64,000 nucleotides of DNA from Synchiropus splendidus (GCF_027744825.2 NC_071349.1:8278001-8342000), one strand, 5' to 3'. Positions 41,634 to 54,950 are shown, numbered from the stretch's first letter. A program made the numbers and translations. Notes: generated by a model from the sequence alone, not told the origin.

Positions 41634-44072
41634 AATGTTATCTACGTCTCAATATCATCTTTTTTGACAGCAATATCCACAAAATATTAACAGTGTGCGA
41701 GGAAATAAAAGGATGAGTCATGGCACGTCAGAAAACAGTTACAAAAAATAGATCGATTTTCTTCATCATAAAATCAAGGCAAATAAACACGAGAGAAATT
41801 AAAACATGAGACGGCTCGGTGGGAGCGTCGGCATGGAACTGGAGATCGCTGACCACAGCGGCCCGTCGACCGTCATCGCTTCGTCCAGACCAGGTGGGTT
41901 TGGTAAGGCAAGCGCTAGTCGACCTTTCGGTTAGGTTAGAAAAATACTTGTGTTTCCTGGGTCGGATATTTGATCCAGATATGATCATTAAACTCACACT
42001 GATCAATCCCTGGAATAAACTTCATGGTGACTCAGAGCTACATCAGCCTTGCATTAGATGTTGATATTTTCTGCCCTCTGTTGGTGTAAAAAAGAATACT
42101 GGCGTTTAAATCCCTGGTATACCAAATTCAGAGTGACTCTGAGTGTGATGCAGGAGTGTCAGATTCAAACTCGGTGTGATAATTTCTCGGAAAATAGAGT
42201 TTTCCCAGCACACTCGCGACCTTTCCTCCGGTCACGCTCGCCCTCACCCGAAGTTACTCAGCAGTGACGCTTGCAGTGCAGGAGCTGTGCGTTCGTACCA
42301 CTCACAGAAGCACAAGCCTCAGCTTCTATTTCGGCCAAATCTATGGGAAAAATATTCGTGCTTCTGGTCTCAGCAGGTTAGCATGCTAGCAGGTGAGCAC
42401 ACCAAAAGCTATGTTTGTCAGATTCCGGTGACAAAAATAACTTAAACGTAGCTCAACCTGCTAGTGGAAAGTCAAAATGGCGGATTGGAGAAGCAGAATT
42501 GTAGCCCTTTCTCTAAAACAGCTCAGTGATGCTAGCCACTGCTTCTCTTCCGATTTCATTTCTACGCCAGGTTGACGAATTTTCAGAGAGATCAGCTTTT
42601 TCAATTGTTTCCATCTTTGTAGCGCGACACTTAAGCACGTAATCCATATCGACCTCATCACGTTTGGCATGAACGCACCTCCAGCTTAGTATTAGTGTCT
42701 GCTAATGCTAGTACGCATGCTAGCTTCCATGGGCTCCGAATCTTGATGACCCAAGCACAGCGGAGAATTTGAAAGGACAAGACGGGCGGACACAACGTTA
42801 CGAACAATGGCTCTGAGGTGGAGAGAAGGCAATGCGATAGTTCTAGCACCATGTTCTAAAATATCCCAAAATACCTTTAATACGCCTTTGCTTCCCTATG
42901 AAACGGATCTGAGGCGCCGCTGTGGACACTTAGCAACATCGCGAACAACGAAAGAGTGACGACGGGGTGGCTGCTAGCTTACAATCAGTTGAAGAGAGGC
43001 GTGGCTGCACTGGCGTCTAGACGAGGTCTGACTCGACGTAGCCGCGGACCCAACAACCTCCCGGTTCTTCTGGTTCATGGGCGAATGAGGAAAGAGATGA
43101 GGTCAGACAGAAGAGTCCCAGAGCCGGGCTCATGAGCTTGTATCTTACAGACTCTGTACAGGGTATTGGACACGCAACTGACCAGAGTTCCATCGAAAGA
43201 AGAAAAAAAAAAAAACCCAGAAAAAAGAACGACTACTCGCATCAACTGATCACTTCTGCACACGTCGCAACGAAAGTTTGTACATTTAGTTTCACTTCTT
43301 TTTTCTTCGGTTTTTACAATCAAGGTTTCAAGACAAGAAAAGGGGGCGGAGACGAAGGAGGGAGGGGGGAGGGGCTGCTCAAGTCGGGGCGTTATCATTC
43401 TATTCTGAGTCTGATTGGTCAAAAATAAAGGGGTGTCCGTGTGATGGCTTGGTTATTTACGTCCTGCCGCGACCCCTCGTCCCAGCCGGCTATTAAAAGG
43501 TTAATCCCTGGATGAGATCTCCGTAATCTGACAGGATTCACTTCACGGTTCAGCTGCAAAACAATCAAATGTACACTACCGTCTGCTAGTTAATGCTCCA
43601 ACGAAATATCCACGAGTACACAACTGAGTATCTCTTCAGAAAAATACAGTTAACGCTGGGAGCGGTGCGTCTCTGTCGCCGCTGATCTGGGGTCAGCGCC
43701 CACAGAGGCGCTTCTGTACAGGTTGGCACAGGTGGAGGTTCGGCCAGAGGCTGCAGGCGCCCGCCGCGGAGGCCACAGGCAGAGACGGTCAGGAGGTGGG
43801 GCTGCACGCCACGTCCGCGCCCATGCTTTCACTCGCTTCCCTTTGGAAGAGTAGCTGAGCAGCGCGCACCAGGACGACCAAGCACCTTGGCTCAAACTCT
43901 CGCGAGCATTTTCCCCCGAGCTCTGGCTGCAGGCTATGGCGCTTTTCCAGAGTGTGTTTTTGTGTGTGTATTAGTATGACACGGTATGATGAAGACTCCT
44001 GGCTGCAGAGTGTGTGTCTGCCGTTAGAAACTGATCGTATATATTAGTGGAACTGTGTGTGTACTCGTATAG

Positions 44073-44277
44073 CTATCCTTGTGGGGACAAATTCACACAC
44101 CTACTTGCAGGGACATTTTGCATTTGAGGGCCCCTTTTTTGAGCAAACCTCAATTTGAGGATTAAACCTTCAAAATCATTATAGTTAAATCTAAGTTTGG
44201 TTTAGGTCCTGGTTAAGGTTTGCCATTTCTTTCGAATGGCTGGGGAAAGGGTCAATGAAAGGTCCTCACAAGGATAG
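44073..44277 (+). mobile_element. Complete MITE with CTATCCTTGTGGGGAC inverted ends
   Basis: The left end CTATCCTTGTGGGGAC (44073-44088) and right end GTCCTCACAAGGATAG (44262-44277) are inverted repeats with one mismatch. The 205-nt element has no coding capacity. CA/GT repeats flank it. It lies in the presumed gng7 3' UTR. Confidence 0.75.
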
Positions 44278-44342
44278 AGGTGTGTGCGACTATATGTGTG
44301 TGTGTGTGTGTGTGAAGGAAACGTAACTGCAGCAGAGGTAAG

Positions 44343-44837
44343 CTATAGAATGATGCAGGGCTTCTTGTCCTTGAATGGGTTTTCGGAGGTCGGGACCCCA
44401 ACAAGTAGGGGGTCACTACGGGCGTGCTGCTCACAGTAGCTCATCAGGTCTGCAGCTGCTTTGGATACCTGAGGAAGACGTGGAAGGATAGCAGCTCAAG
44501 CTAAACAAAAAAGGAGGATCTAAATAACTGGGGTTACTTCGGAAGAAAACAATGATTTAGAGCCTTTTCCCAAGCTACATTTTCAATATGTGGCCCTTAC
44601 TAAACATGACTGAGAGCTTAAATGGAAAAAGATATGGAAAAAGTGTTCACAATTTTTCGAGCTTATAACTCAGGAAAGCGTGCAGACAGGTCACATGAGT
44701 CTCATCACTTTCACAAGGCTGAGTCGAAAACCGCTATCTGAGTCGAAGCCACAAACCTTGATACGTTCGATCCCCGCCTCGATCCTCAGCTGCTCCACCA
44801 GTTTCCTGGCCTGGGCGATGTTGTTAGTGGTGGACAT
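44343..44837 (-). CDS. gng7: Guanine nucleotide-binding protein subunit gamma-7
   Basis: Gamma subunit of heterotrimeric G proteins. It pairs with a beta subunit and anchors the dimer to the plasma membrane; GNG7 works with Golf-coupled dopamine and adenosine receptors in the striatum. Two coding exons, 44757-44837 and 44343-44468, joined in phase 0, give 68 residues, the exact family length. [20 protein letters not shown] begins the coiled coil that packs on G-beta; [17 protein letters not shown] and [12 protein letters not shown] follow. The C-terminal CIIL is a CaaX box ending in Leu, so geranylgeranylation is expected. The order gadd45b, gng7, diras1 and their strands match human 19p13.3. 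The promoter is probably the CpG island at about 49.2 kb. Confidence 0.95.
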
Positions 44838-47800
44838 GCTGGTCCATCAGAATACGCCGACACAGCAGAAAACTGAACCAGAGTGAGCAATAAAATGTCA
44901 ACCATTTCTCATCATTGACTTGTAGGAAATATTAACACACTGTTCATACGCAAGTGACTTTCGGTCAAACCATGCTGATGATGTGTAGAAGGGCTGTGCC
45001 ATTCATTTACATTCGGTGTCGCCACCAGGGAGTCAGTACAAGACCGCTGGTCATAATGTTTTGGTTTTTTTTTAAAGAAACAGTGTCGTGCAATGCCGAC
45101 TTGTGGAGGAATCAGATTTGAATAACCTCATTTAAACGCGAATTTAACAAGAAGATCTAGAAAACATGCTTCCAGATTTACAGCGACACCCTGAGGTCAG
45201 TCTGCGGTAGTGCAGAGTACCAGCAAAAAGGTGCAGATGATGGAGCGTCACCTGGGTGATGGAGTGCAGACGTCTCTCTGACACAGGAGCGGAGCGAGGG
45301 AAGAGTTCGAGTTCACAAGGTCAGCGGCGGCGTGCAGGTGACCTCACATTGGCTTGTCTCTGCCTGAAAAAACACCAGGTTTAAGTCTGATTCATCTCTG
45401 CTACTTAGGGCAAACAGAGTGTGTCTGAGTAAATACCTGCTAAAAGGAACAATTGTATTCAATTGAAATCTTGCATTTTTATTTGCATTTAAATGAACCT
45501 TCTTTTCTTTTTGTCCCCTTAAATGATTCCTTATTTTTCCAATCCATCTCCACCTAAGGTCAGATCACAGAGCCAGCAGAGAGGCCCAGAAACCCAAAGT
45601 CCTCCCAGGCCAAATGAGATACACAGTTTTCCCTGAGTCAGTTCCGGAGCATCCACCCAGGTGCCCAGAGAACCTCACCAGAAGTGGTGTCCAGGAACCT
45701 GACAACAACGTGGAGGAGCAGAGGTTCAACTCTGAGTCTCTCCCAGATGAATGAGCTCCACCCCACAGAGGAAAGTCATTTTTTAACGCTTGTATTTGTG
45801 AGCTTGCTTGTGACCCTGGAGTGCAGAAATGTAGAGCGCCCACTCGTGAACAAGACCTCAACTCAGACCACAGTCTTAAATTCAGAGTTTAATTCAGTCA
45901 CCAACTGTGAACTTGTCTTGGTCCCAGATGGAAATGGAAAGTAAACTCATGTCAGAAACCTGCAACATCAGCGACACAAATCTGAGCTTCTTTGAAATGC
46001 ACTTCGAATATTTATTAAAATGCTCCTGAATTCTTAGAACCACATGTGTCCATGTCTTCCATACATGGCTTATTTTCTCTGTCTCCCAAAGACGTAGTGC
46101 TAGAAGCCGGAGGTCGTGATGAGGACGCCCCTCACCTATCCCTCACCTACATGACAGCACCATGACCATCCTGGCACAGTCGCTCTGTTTCTCTCCCGGG
46201 AAGAAAGTCCTGCTCTAATTACTCCAACTGTGGAGAAGCTGAGAGACTAGTGTGTGTGTAATTACAGGCTCACACGTGTGCATGCGTGTGTGTTTGAGTC
46301 TAGACGCTAAATGAAAATCTCCTATAATATATTACACGTACAAGGATGTCCATGGAGAGGCTCATACTTAGTGAGATAATGTGAACATAGTACTGTTTCA
46401 ATATTGATTCAGGTGCTTTTGCCTCACCGCAGGAAGGTCACAGGTTTGACTCCAGCTTGTGCGAGTTCCCTCAAAAATCCTGAGGTCAAATGACTCTAAA
46501 CTGTCCCGAGGTGGCAGTGTGTGCAAGTGTGTTTGTCTGTATGAGTCCAGCAACAAGCTGCTGTTCCTCACCTGCCACCCTGGGTAGCTGGGACTGGCTC
46601 CACCCCCCCATAAAAGTGTGAGCATAGTGAGCATTTTACGCTACTTTCACTGCTACAGCATCACATGGTAAACAGTGACTATATAAAGTCTTTAAAATAT
46701 TAAATTATTCTAAAATTCAGCTAAGAATCTCTGGTTTATATAAAACTACAGCGAGAGCTACATTTTAAAATCTTCAGCGAGAACCTCCGACCAGCTTTCA
46801 ACAGTAAGGGAGTGCAGAGGTTTTAATTTCATTGTAAAACAATTAAAATGCATCAATCGTTTTCAATAAAATAAACTCACAACTTAGAATTAATGAAACA
46901 CATTATTATACACTAACACACAAAATAATAACTTTAAGTTTCTTTGATTTCCTGCAAACTATTTAATTTATAGTCAACTTGAGCATCTAGCAAATGCAAA
47001 AGTCCCTGCTTCCCATGCCCAGAAGCCAGGTCCACACTGTACGGGTGGCCTGTTTCCATGGCTGTTTAAAACAGAATTGAGTGAATCGGTCCTGAGTCCA
47101 TTGCTAGTACTAAGTGCCCTCACCATCCTCCTTCCAGTTCTCACCCTTTTTCTAATTCAAAAAGACTTGAAGTGAATGAATGAATGAAGTGTTGGAGATT
47201 CACCTCCTGACTGGGATGAGCAGCCCACTAGGAGTTGAGGATCCACCTCCAGACCGATCCATTCTGCTGGTGTTGTCATGAAAAACACCCACCAGAGTTT
47301 CAAAGGTTCTGCTTCATGTTTCACCCCTCACCTAGTCACATGCCTTCTTAAGTGATCGAAAACTTACCCTACATGTTTAGACGCTGAGTCAAACTCAAGG
47401 CTCCGGGGCCACATCCAGCCAGGCAAGCCACTTCAGCGGCCCACAGGAGCTTTAAATTCATATAGTTGGATGGTCCTTCACTTCAATGACATATCAAAGC
47501 ACAGCAATAACATTCAGTGCTGTCGATGTCATGACCTACTGAGAAGACTGTGGTAAAGCTTTACAAATCAACAAGCCGTTTTCATCTTAAGTTGATCTGA
47601 AAACTACGGGTAAAAAGCTAATTCATTGCTGCACACTTCATATACGCTATAAATGAATAAATGTATCTTCCACAGTGCACAATTGTCTATGAAGAAAATG
47701 ATTCTGATAGTTATGCGATGGCAGATCGAAGCAATAGGCCGTGCATGTCAGCCAATAAAGATACATTCTAAGTCAGATCCGGAAGTAGAACATCTACTTT

Positions 47801-49180
47801 GCAAAACACCTGCCTGATAAATATCGTCTTTTGCCAATCTGAATGTTTGACGTGTGGTAGAAAGTGCGATTGAATTCCTTTATTTGACGTATCATTGACT
47901 GGGCAAAAAGTAATAATCGCGACTGCCGGATGTGACGTCAACGCCCAAAACACATCTACAAACAGACGCATTTACCAACGCCGGTCATTCATACGTCATC
48001 GGTGTTTACAAACTCTCAACGAACTTCTTCTAACTACAGTTAACTTCTACGTCTACTTTTCAGTTAATGAAGTGCATTTGTTGATTTAAACGGTTAAGTA
48101 CAGTTATTGATTTAAATCGACCTGATATCAATCCAACTAGCCTCAAGTATGATTCAAAAAGTGGCTTGAAATGTCGCATACGTCACTGATTCTGGGGGAA
48201 ACTACTCTCAACTTGTTCGGAAAAGAGCCTATTTTCCTTTTGTGCCGTGCTAAATGCCTTTGATATGATTCAAAAGAAGTGCAGTGCTGTGGTTCAGCTC
48301 ACTTTGGAGGGGGATATGATGTAGTTTTCAGGGATGAATTGCAGCTCGCTGTTGTCATATGATTTCACTCGGCAGTCGGATGTGGTTAATATTAAACATG
48401 TGCTTTCATTCCTCCAGCCTGTTGATTTTGGAAACTTCCTGATATGAAACTACTGTGGAACAACATCGTTCCAAAACACGCCCCCAATAGATTCTGGGGA
48501 GGACTGTGCACGCGATCAAAACGCGTCTGCTGGTCGCTCCCACAAGAAAGATGATACAACCGAGGCCCCGAGGTCCACGCTGGGTCCGGGCTTCGGAGCT
48601 TATCGAACGAGCGGCTCCGGGGCCTCCAGCACGGAGCCATGTCCTGCTCTACAGGCCTGCTCGATGCTCCCACCGTGAGAAAACACAATGCGGGCATTTT
48701 GATGGATGGAACAGTGTGTCCTCTCTCTCCAATGGCAATCCACTCACACACGCGCGCACGCGCGCGCTCAACACGCGCAAACACACACTGGTTTTCGTGC
48801 ACAGATCTGGAAGATTTCCGAGCCACGGCGAAGGCGCAAGGAGCAGGTCCACACCGGGGCCCGGGATCCGTGGGAGCGGGGTGGTTCGGGGGAGGCTGTG
48901 GAGGGGAAACCATCCACGCGCGAGTCCGGAGCCCCGCGACACGATCCGCCGCTGCGCAAACAGCTCCAGAGGAACCCCCCGGAGCTTTCCTCCGCTGACC
49001 CCGTCTCTGCTCTTCCACAGCCTCTCCACCGGCGGAGGGGTTGAGGGAAGCAGGATTCGTGACACCGATGAAGCCCCTTCCCCTGCAGCCGAGCTGCGAG
49101 ACCACAGGTCCGGGCAGCGGCGCAGCTGAGGCTCGCGATTACGACGACAAACACGCTCACAAAGATCCCCAAAAACTCAC
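44838..49180 (-). other. gng7 5' intron or upstream region
   Basis: The coding exons begin with the ATG near an acceptor, and a good first-exon donor lies at 49181. I read the 4.3 kb between as 5' intronic sequence. It holds a decayed SINE-like copy (46.42-46.62 kb), a hAT-type terminal fragment (about 47.39-47.44 kb) and a perfect CRE at 47933-47940. No coding exon is recognised. Confidence 0.4.
46420..46620 (+). repeat. Decayed SINE/LINE-like fish repeat
   Basis: The run 'gcctcaccgcaggaaggtca', 'caggtttgactcc', 'gactctaaactgtcc', 'gtgtgtttgtctgta' and 'agctgggactggctcca' follows in order the well-known fish repeat 'gcctcacagcaagaaggtcc ... gggttcgaatcc ... gactctaaattgccc ... agctgggataggctcca'. 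It includes a tRNA-like B-box stretch, but it is not a tRNA gene. Confidence 0.7.
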
Positions 49181-49370
49181 CTCAGGACGCGCTGTAATGG
49201 TGATTTAAAGGGCCAAAATCGGCAGGGTTCTTTCCCTCGGTGCTGGTTCACTCCCCGTCTTCGCCGAGCCAAACGCCTCCCCCTCCGTTCCAGTGTCTGT
49301 CCACTCCTCCTCCCTCCCTCCATCCCTCTCATCTCTCCGTCGTCTTTCGGCCAATCCAAGCACATTCCGA
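48700..49370 (-). promoter_or_regulatory. CpG island, likely gng7 promoter and noncoding exon 1
   Basis: This is one of the most CpG-dense stretches of the window (runs of cgcgcg, many CG pairs). On the minus strand a strong donor CTGAG|GTGAGT (exon end at 49181) follows a GC-rich block suited to a 5' UTR. Downstream on that strand the first coding signal is gng7. Overlapping open frames in both directions are a by-product of the GC-rich sequence and match nothing known. Confidence 0.55.
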
Positions 49371-52300
49371 CAAAACACCTGAATCCGAACCTAAAACAAA
49401 CGGGTTTGTGGTTTAATCGAATCCTCGGGAGCAGTTCGTTCCATCAGCAGAAACCAGGACGTGAAGGCCACGTTCAGAATCAGGACAGAATATGGAGTGA
49501 TATCAGAGTGACATGGCTGACCATGACTGAGACCGTGACCACGAGGTTATTTTACAGACCATTATTTTCATCTGTGTTCAGTCATGATTCTGTGGAGCTA
49601 GAAGTCCACCAGAAGGTCAAAATAAGTGGCAACAGTTGATTTTTCAGCAGCCAGTTGATATTCCTATCAGTTATGTGGCTGGGTAAATTGGAAAGTGAAA
49701 CTCTTATAAGCTTCTGGAGCCAACACTTGCGAGGAACCCAGGTCAGAGACATGAACTCCACACTGGAGAGGCTGGTTCTTCAGAATCCTCCGAGGTCTCC
49801 AGCACCTACAACACCATCACTAAAAGCTGGTGGACAAAGTGGTGGAGGACAACGTTCAGTTTGTGCTGGAGTAATGTAATGCTGGGGCTCCTCAGGGCAC
49901 TGTTCACTCCCTGTATATTTCTGCCGGTATGTGGAGATCCAGCTCAACACCAGTGAGTTGGGAGTGGCAGACCCTCAGTGCCTGTCCAGGGGCAGGAGAG
50001 TGAAACTCCTACTCTGACTCCCACTAGAATAGAAGACCACACTCTGTCTGCAAGAAGACACTGTCCTGACTATTCTCCATATGGAAGTCCATGTGTTTCA
50101 TCTCATTGAATGGTGTGGAGAGGTGATGTAGAGGACCAACCTTCCATATAAGTAGGTGTTCAGCACCTTCAGTGAGACTCAACACGCCATGGATCTTAAT
50201 GCTCCTAATGTTCCTTTATACCAACATCTTGTGACTGCAACTGTTTCTCTGAAACACGGCGCTTTGTGGATGTTTACAAACTCAAGGCTTGAGGGCCAAA
50301 TCTGGTCATATCATGGCCAACTATGGTTAAGAAGGAGTAGAAGACAACCTGAGGAATCCAACATTAGCCTTCAACCATCAGCCTCATTTGGGATTCCGTT
50401 GACTTTCATGCGATAATCTCTGCCAACTGTTCTTGACTTCCTTATTTTGCTTCATGTGCTGGGAAGCTCTGACAACATCAGTTACTGATCAATGAATTCT
50501 GACTTGATCTCGAACAAGATGGCGGGAATCTCCAGCTGTTCACAACATTCTCTTCAAAAAAATAATCAACTAACAAAAAAGATCTGACTCTTCTCAGGGA
50601 CATGAAGCTTTTACATGATCCAGTCTCGGCGGTTTTCAAGGAAAATCAATTAGTTATAATTCATACTTTGGTCTATTGGTCATCAGAATATCGTGAAATG
50701 TTACGTTTCAGGATTTAATTGTGTTTAATTTGTTTAATTGAGGTAGCGCAAACAAACATTGCCACACAAAAAATGCTGGAAATTAAATGAAAAATGATTG
50801 ACATGACTGAAAACCACACAACACATACTAAAAATCCCTCAAATATGTCATTAAATCAATGCTAACCTCTAGAGATGCTAATGCTACATTGGAATATTGT
50901 AAGTATGTAAGTACGTTTATAAATTAGAATTTTAATAAATGAGAAAAAGATGTGAGGAAAAAACAGACGACGTGTCGTGATTTCATTTTTGTTTTTAACT
51001 TCATTTGAATGATTTTTCTTTTACTTATAAAACACAGCGCTCATAGCACCGCTCGTCCACAGTGAGGCGCCCTCGCTCCTGCTCTGGCTGACTCTCCTCC
51101 TGGGAGCAGTGGGCCGCTCCTTCTATTCCTGGCTCCCAGGCCCGGTCCATACAAGCTTCCTCCCTCAGTCTCTGCTCCTCAGAGCTGCTGCCGACAACAC
51201 AATCCTCTTCCACTCCTCATCCCCTCGTTCTACGCTTCTTTTTTCTCTTGTTTTTATTTGCCTCCACGCTCCTCTTCTCCCAAACATGATCCTGTCCTCT
51301 TCCTCCTCGCTGCTGATGCTAGCCTCCGACAGCGCTCCTCCTCCTCCTCCTCTGCTTGAACAACATTCTCCCCATCTCCTCTGCAGAGTGACAGGCCTCT
51401 GACTCCCTCCTCCTCCTCCTCTCGCAGTGATTTGCTGACAGAGAGGGTTGACTTGAAATGTTGATGCTCTGAATGGAACCCTTCTCCTAACTGCTTATTA
51501 TAACCACAGGAGGGCTATTTATAACTGCAGGACTGCATTGGCCTCATTTCCACAGATGCTGGAACTGATGCTGGAAGCTCACCTGTCCTCTTCATCGGCC
51601 CCTCGTCTTCCTCACGCATCCTCACACCCTCCTGCTGGACGGATGGCAGCAGCTGGGGGCTTTGTTTCTGCATATATTAGCGGTGGAAGCCCATGAGTCA
51701 CGACTCAAAATGCTCACATACATAAATCAAACCAGCAGGGACCCACGCTAGAGATCAATGCTCAGCATAAAGGTGGAGTCAAGCTTAACATTTGAGGGGT
51801 GTTTAAGCTCAGGATCGGAGCAAGAGGGTCTCTGATGTGGGCATCCACACTCATACAAGATATGGGATTCTTCAGTGTAAATTCCCTCCTAGACTTGAGA
51901 TTTCTGACTTCACACTTCCTCTACTTGGGTTAAAACATGAAGCATTGTGTGCTAGTGTGTAGCTTTCTTAGCATCAGCAAAACGGTGCCATAGAACACGC
52001 AGTAAATCGGCCATTCTGAGCGCTACACTGCAGTAGCAGTATGAATACTTGGAGTAAAGCAGACCTCAGACCAAGATGAGGTTTGTTCTAGTGAGGAGGC
52101 ACTAGGGGGCTGCAGCCGTGAGTGTGGGATGGGACTCTCATCATGACTCGGGGGTCCCAGGTCTCAGGTAGAGCCATGCTTCTGCACCGTCACCCAGTGA
52201 AGCAGCAGAGAGTGCAGCCTGTCGCAGCGCATGTCCTGCCAGCCAGGGTCACGCCGACGACAGCCATCCACCACGTCATGCCGTCTCCATGGCAACCGAG

Positions 52301-53011
52301 CGGGGCTCAGCGAGCTGACGTGGAAAGGGTTAAGAAAGAGGAGGGTGAGGAGGAGTGTGAATTCTGCATGGTGAAGCTGATGTGTGGACGCGCACACACA
52401 AGGGTGACTCGCCGACGCTCCTCCAAATGCTGATTCTTTCCACCAGGCTTCACATGGTTCCTTCAAACAGCGGTTGCTGAGATGATAGTGACGGCTGGAG
52501 CTGAGAGACGCCTGCAGTGACCAACCACAGATGAACGGTTGAGATGGAAAGATGGAAACGTATTCACCAAAACAATGATTCCATTCATGACTCGGAAGTG
52601 AGTTCAACATGGCCGACGTGGGTCCACATGCTACGTGTAGGTTTTTGGTCCACTTGACTAGTCTGCAACAGGGAGTTTCCCTTGGTGCCAGCTTTGTTTC
52701 ATCATGTTGTGCATCATCACACTCAGAAACAAGTCTTCAACACAAGTCTCTCATCTCTACTCCTCCAGAGACGCCACTGTATCTGCATCTGTTTAGTTTA
52801 CTTGTGTAATGATGCCATTAATCTTAAGAGTTATTCCACATGAAACAGTTTTGTGTTCTGCTTTCTCTCAATTCAAACTGACAGCTGTATATATATTGGA
52901 CAAAATAATGGAAACACCTTAAAGCTTTTTTAGGTTTAAGGTGTTTTCATTATGTAATTAATACAACAAAAAATATATATTATATATAATATATATATAT
53001 TTTGATGACTG
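49371..53011. other. Intergenic DNA with LINE debris and possible control elements
   Basis: No gene recognised. Contents: a decayed LINE reverse-transcriptase fragment (49.7-50.2 kb), a hAT-like terminal fragment (about 50.28 kb), a pyrimidine-rich block of TCC repeats (51.08-51.42 kb) and a MEF2-type site near 51512. The minus-strand glutamate-rich frame at 51.0-51.2 kb is the complement of the TCC repeats. Confidence 0.45.
49690..50180 (+). mobile_element. Decayed non-LTR retrotransposon (reverse-transcriptase remnant)
   Basis: At 49885-49902 the DNA translates as GAPQGT, followed by a V-x-S-L-Y pattern, the conserved GxPQGxxLSP-type motif of non-LTR reverse transcriptases. 'gaatggtgtggagaggtgat...ggaccaacct' downstream fits the later part of the same frame in fish LINEs. 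The frame is broken by stops and indels. Assignment to a family (Rex/L2-like) is uncertain. Confidence 0.55.
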
Positions 53012-53258
53012 AACCTTTGTAAGTGCAGGAGTTCCTGGTCCACTGATCACACTGATGCAAAAGACACGTGGCAGAAGGATGATAACAACAACAACAAACA
53101 TGGAGGAATCCCTGAACAAAAGCAAACAAAAGTGTCTGTTTGCTTTTGTTCAGGGATGTTTTTTCGCTACACAATGGCCAGGGTTTCCACTACTCTGAAT
53201 GTACTTCAAATTCTTATAAAATTGAAATTCTTGTACAAATACTTTCAAGACATTAAAA
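53012..53258 (-). repeat. Dispersed palindromic repeat, copy 2
   Basis: Reverse-oriented copy of the element at 3.56-3.78 kb, with the same 17-nt arms CCCTGAACAAAAGCAAA / TTTGCTTTTGTTCAGGG, the same loop length and the same flanks ('gagtagtggaaa' on one side, 'caacaacaacaaacatggagg' read from the other). It has an extra 19 or so nt that copy 1 lacks. Confidence 0.75.
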
Positions 53259-54159
53259 GAGCTTTAGTTTAAATAAGGTGATATAAAAACTTGAATGTAG
53301 CCACCATCGTGATTTATTGTGCTGTTGTCAAAGTGATGCAAAATAAAAAATATTTTGTTGTTTAAATGTATGTATGAGTCCATCATTTGATTCAGTAACA
53401 TAGTGGATTCTTGTGGCAAATATTCTTATACTATTAAACTTGCAGTTTAATGTGCTTGTTATGGTGCAATATTTTTAACATTTAATAGGAGCAAAAATCA
53501 TTTTCCTGATCTGAATTACACATAATTTCCAGAGACAGAGAAATAAACCCTTGAACCAAAAGACCTTGAGTTACGTATGGAAAATAAAGGCCCTTTGTCC
53601 GAGTGGCCACGCGCCCAGAAGGCAGCGGTAGATGGTGATAAAAAAAAAAAAACCAGTGTGATGAAGAAAGTGAAAAAAGCAGACTGAAGCAGAATCGTCA
53701 TTTTTATTAGGAAAATCATTTTGCAGATAAGATTATTATAATCATCATCATGATCTCTATATATATATATATTCCGAGGATGCATTAGCACAGTATATCT
53801 TATAGGAAGACTATTGCTAGAATAAATATCTATACATCGTTTTAAAAAAAAGATTTCAGACAGAAGAAAAAAAACGCTTTACAAAACAAAGTGCTGAAAG
53901 AAATCCGCCGGTTGCAAACAGAGAATCAGTCAATGCTGCGATATATGGAATGGGTTCTGAAAGAAATACAGAGATGATTCACAGTTTGTGTCCTTGTTCT
54001 CATGCTGGCTGGAACACCGATGGGGACCATGCAGGAATGGCGGGCTACGGAACCACAGAGTCCAGACACTCTGGCGTCACGCCCCGAATCAGCGATCAGG
54101 GGACTAGAGAGGATCTTGTTTTTTACATGTCACCGTGCAGCACACACACACCTGTTTCT
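53259..54159. other. AT-rich intergenic stretch
   Basis: Low-complexity DNA with a short poly-A and TA runs. It may belong to a very long diras1 3' UTR, but nothing in the sequence shows that. Confidence 0.35.
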
Positions 54160-54341
54160 CTATCCTCGTGGGGACATGTGAGGACCTCTCATAACCCTTT
54201 CCCCAGCCTCTCACCTTAAGCTTACCTATCCAAAACAAATTATAATGATCCAGTTATTTTTAACTTTTAACTCTCAAATTGAGGATTAACCTCGTGACCC
54301 ACAAGTGTGAGTGGTTCCAAAAACGGTCCCCACAGGTATAG
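54160..54341 (+). mobile_element. MITE of the CTATCCTTGTGGGGAC family
   Basis: Inverted ends CTATCCTCGTGGGGAC (54160-54175) and GTCCCCACAGGTATAG (54326-54341), 182 nt. The interior 'aaccctttccccagcctctc' is shared with the copy in diras1. CA repeats lie on both sides, as at 44.1 kb. Confidence 0.75.
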
Positions 54342-54928
54342 CTACACCAGGCTCACACACACTCTCTCTCTCTCTCACACACACACAGGCTGCCCGAGGA
54401 GTCACTTCAGCGTGAAAACCAGACCTCTGTTTTCGCAGCTCCACAAGACCCTCCCATCAGCGGGACTCTGTCGGGCCCTGAACCATGAATCATCACATGT
54501 AACACCTGTGCCACAGTTTAACACAATGAAATGCATCTGACCAGAAGCTTGGATTTCCAGCTCAGGTTAACATGTAGAAAGACTGTTAAGATAAGAATGA
54601 GCAAATAATAATGATAATAAGTGTAAATTGGGGGAAAAAAATAATGACTAAATTCCAAATATAATATTACGGCTAGAGATAGTGTATTTCATTGTGTTAA
54701 ATGGTGACGTGTTCACATGGCGGCGTGTAAAAGTGAATCTTAAATGACCCTTCTGCTGAGGTGTTTTTCACTTCCTCCTCTGTGCAGTAAGCTCCTAACA
54801 CTATTTACAGCTATCTACATGCAGACGAGAGCAGGTCGGCCTCCTGATGCGACGAGTTGTTGACGCAAAACTAACCAACAGCCTCTGACACACGAGGAAT
54901 GAAGGTGGCTGCAAGTGCACATGGTGAA

Positions 54929-54950
54929 CACACACACACACACACACACG
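54929..54950. repeat. (CA)n microsatellite
   Basis: About 11 CA units. Confidence 0.85.

Noticed and set aside
44755..44775. tRNA B-box-like 'gttcgatcccc'
   Set aside because: It is inside the gng7 first coding exon; no A box or cloverleaf surrounds it.
48392..49129. Long overlapping open frames on both strands (207-237 residues)
   Set aside because: They lie in a CpG island where stop codons are rare by composition. The translations show no known domain, and both strands are equally open.
51025..51213. Glu-rich 62-residue minus-strand open frame
   Set aside because: Complement of TCC/CTC-rich low-complexity DNA, without splice context.
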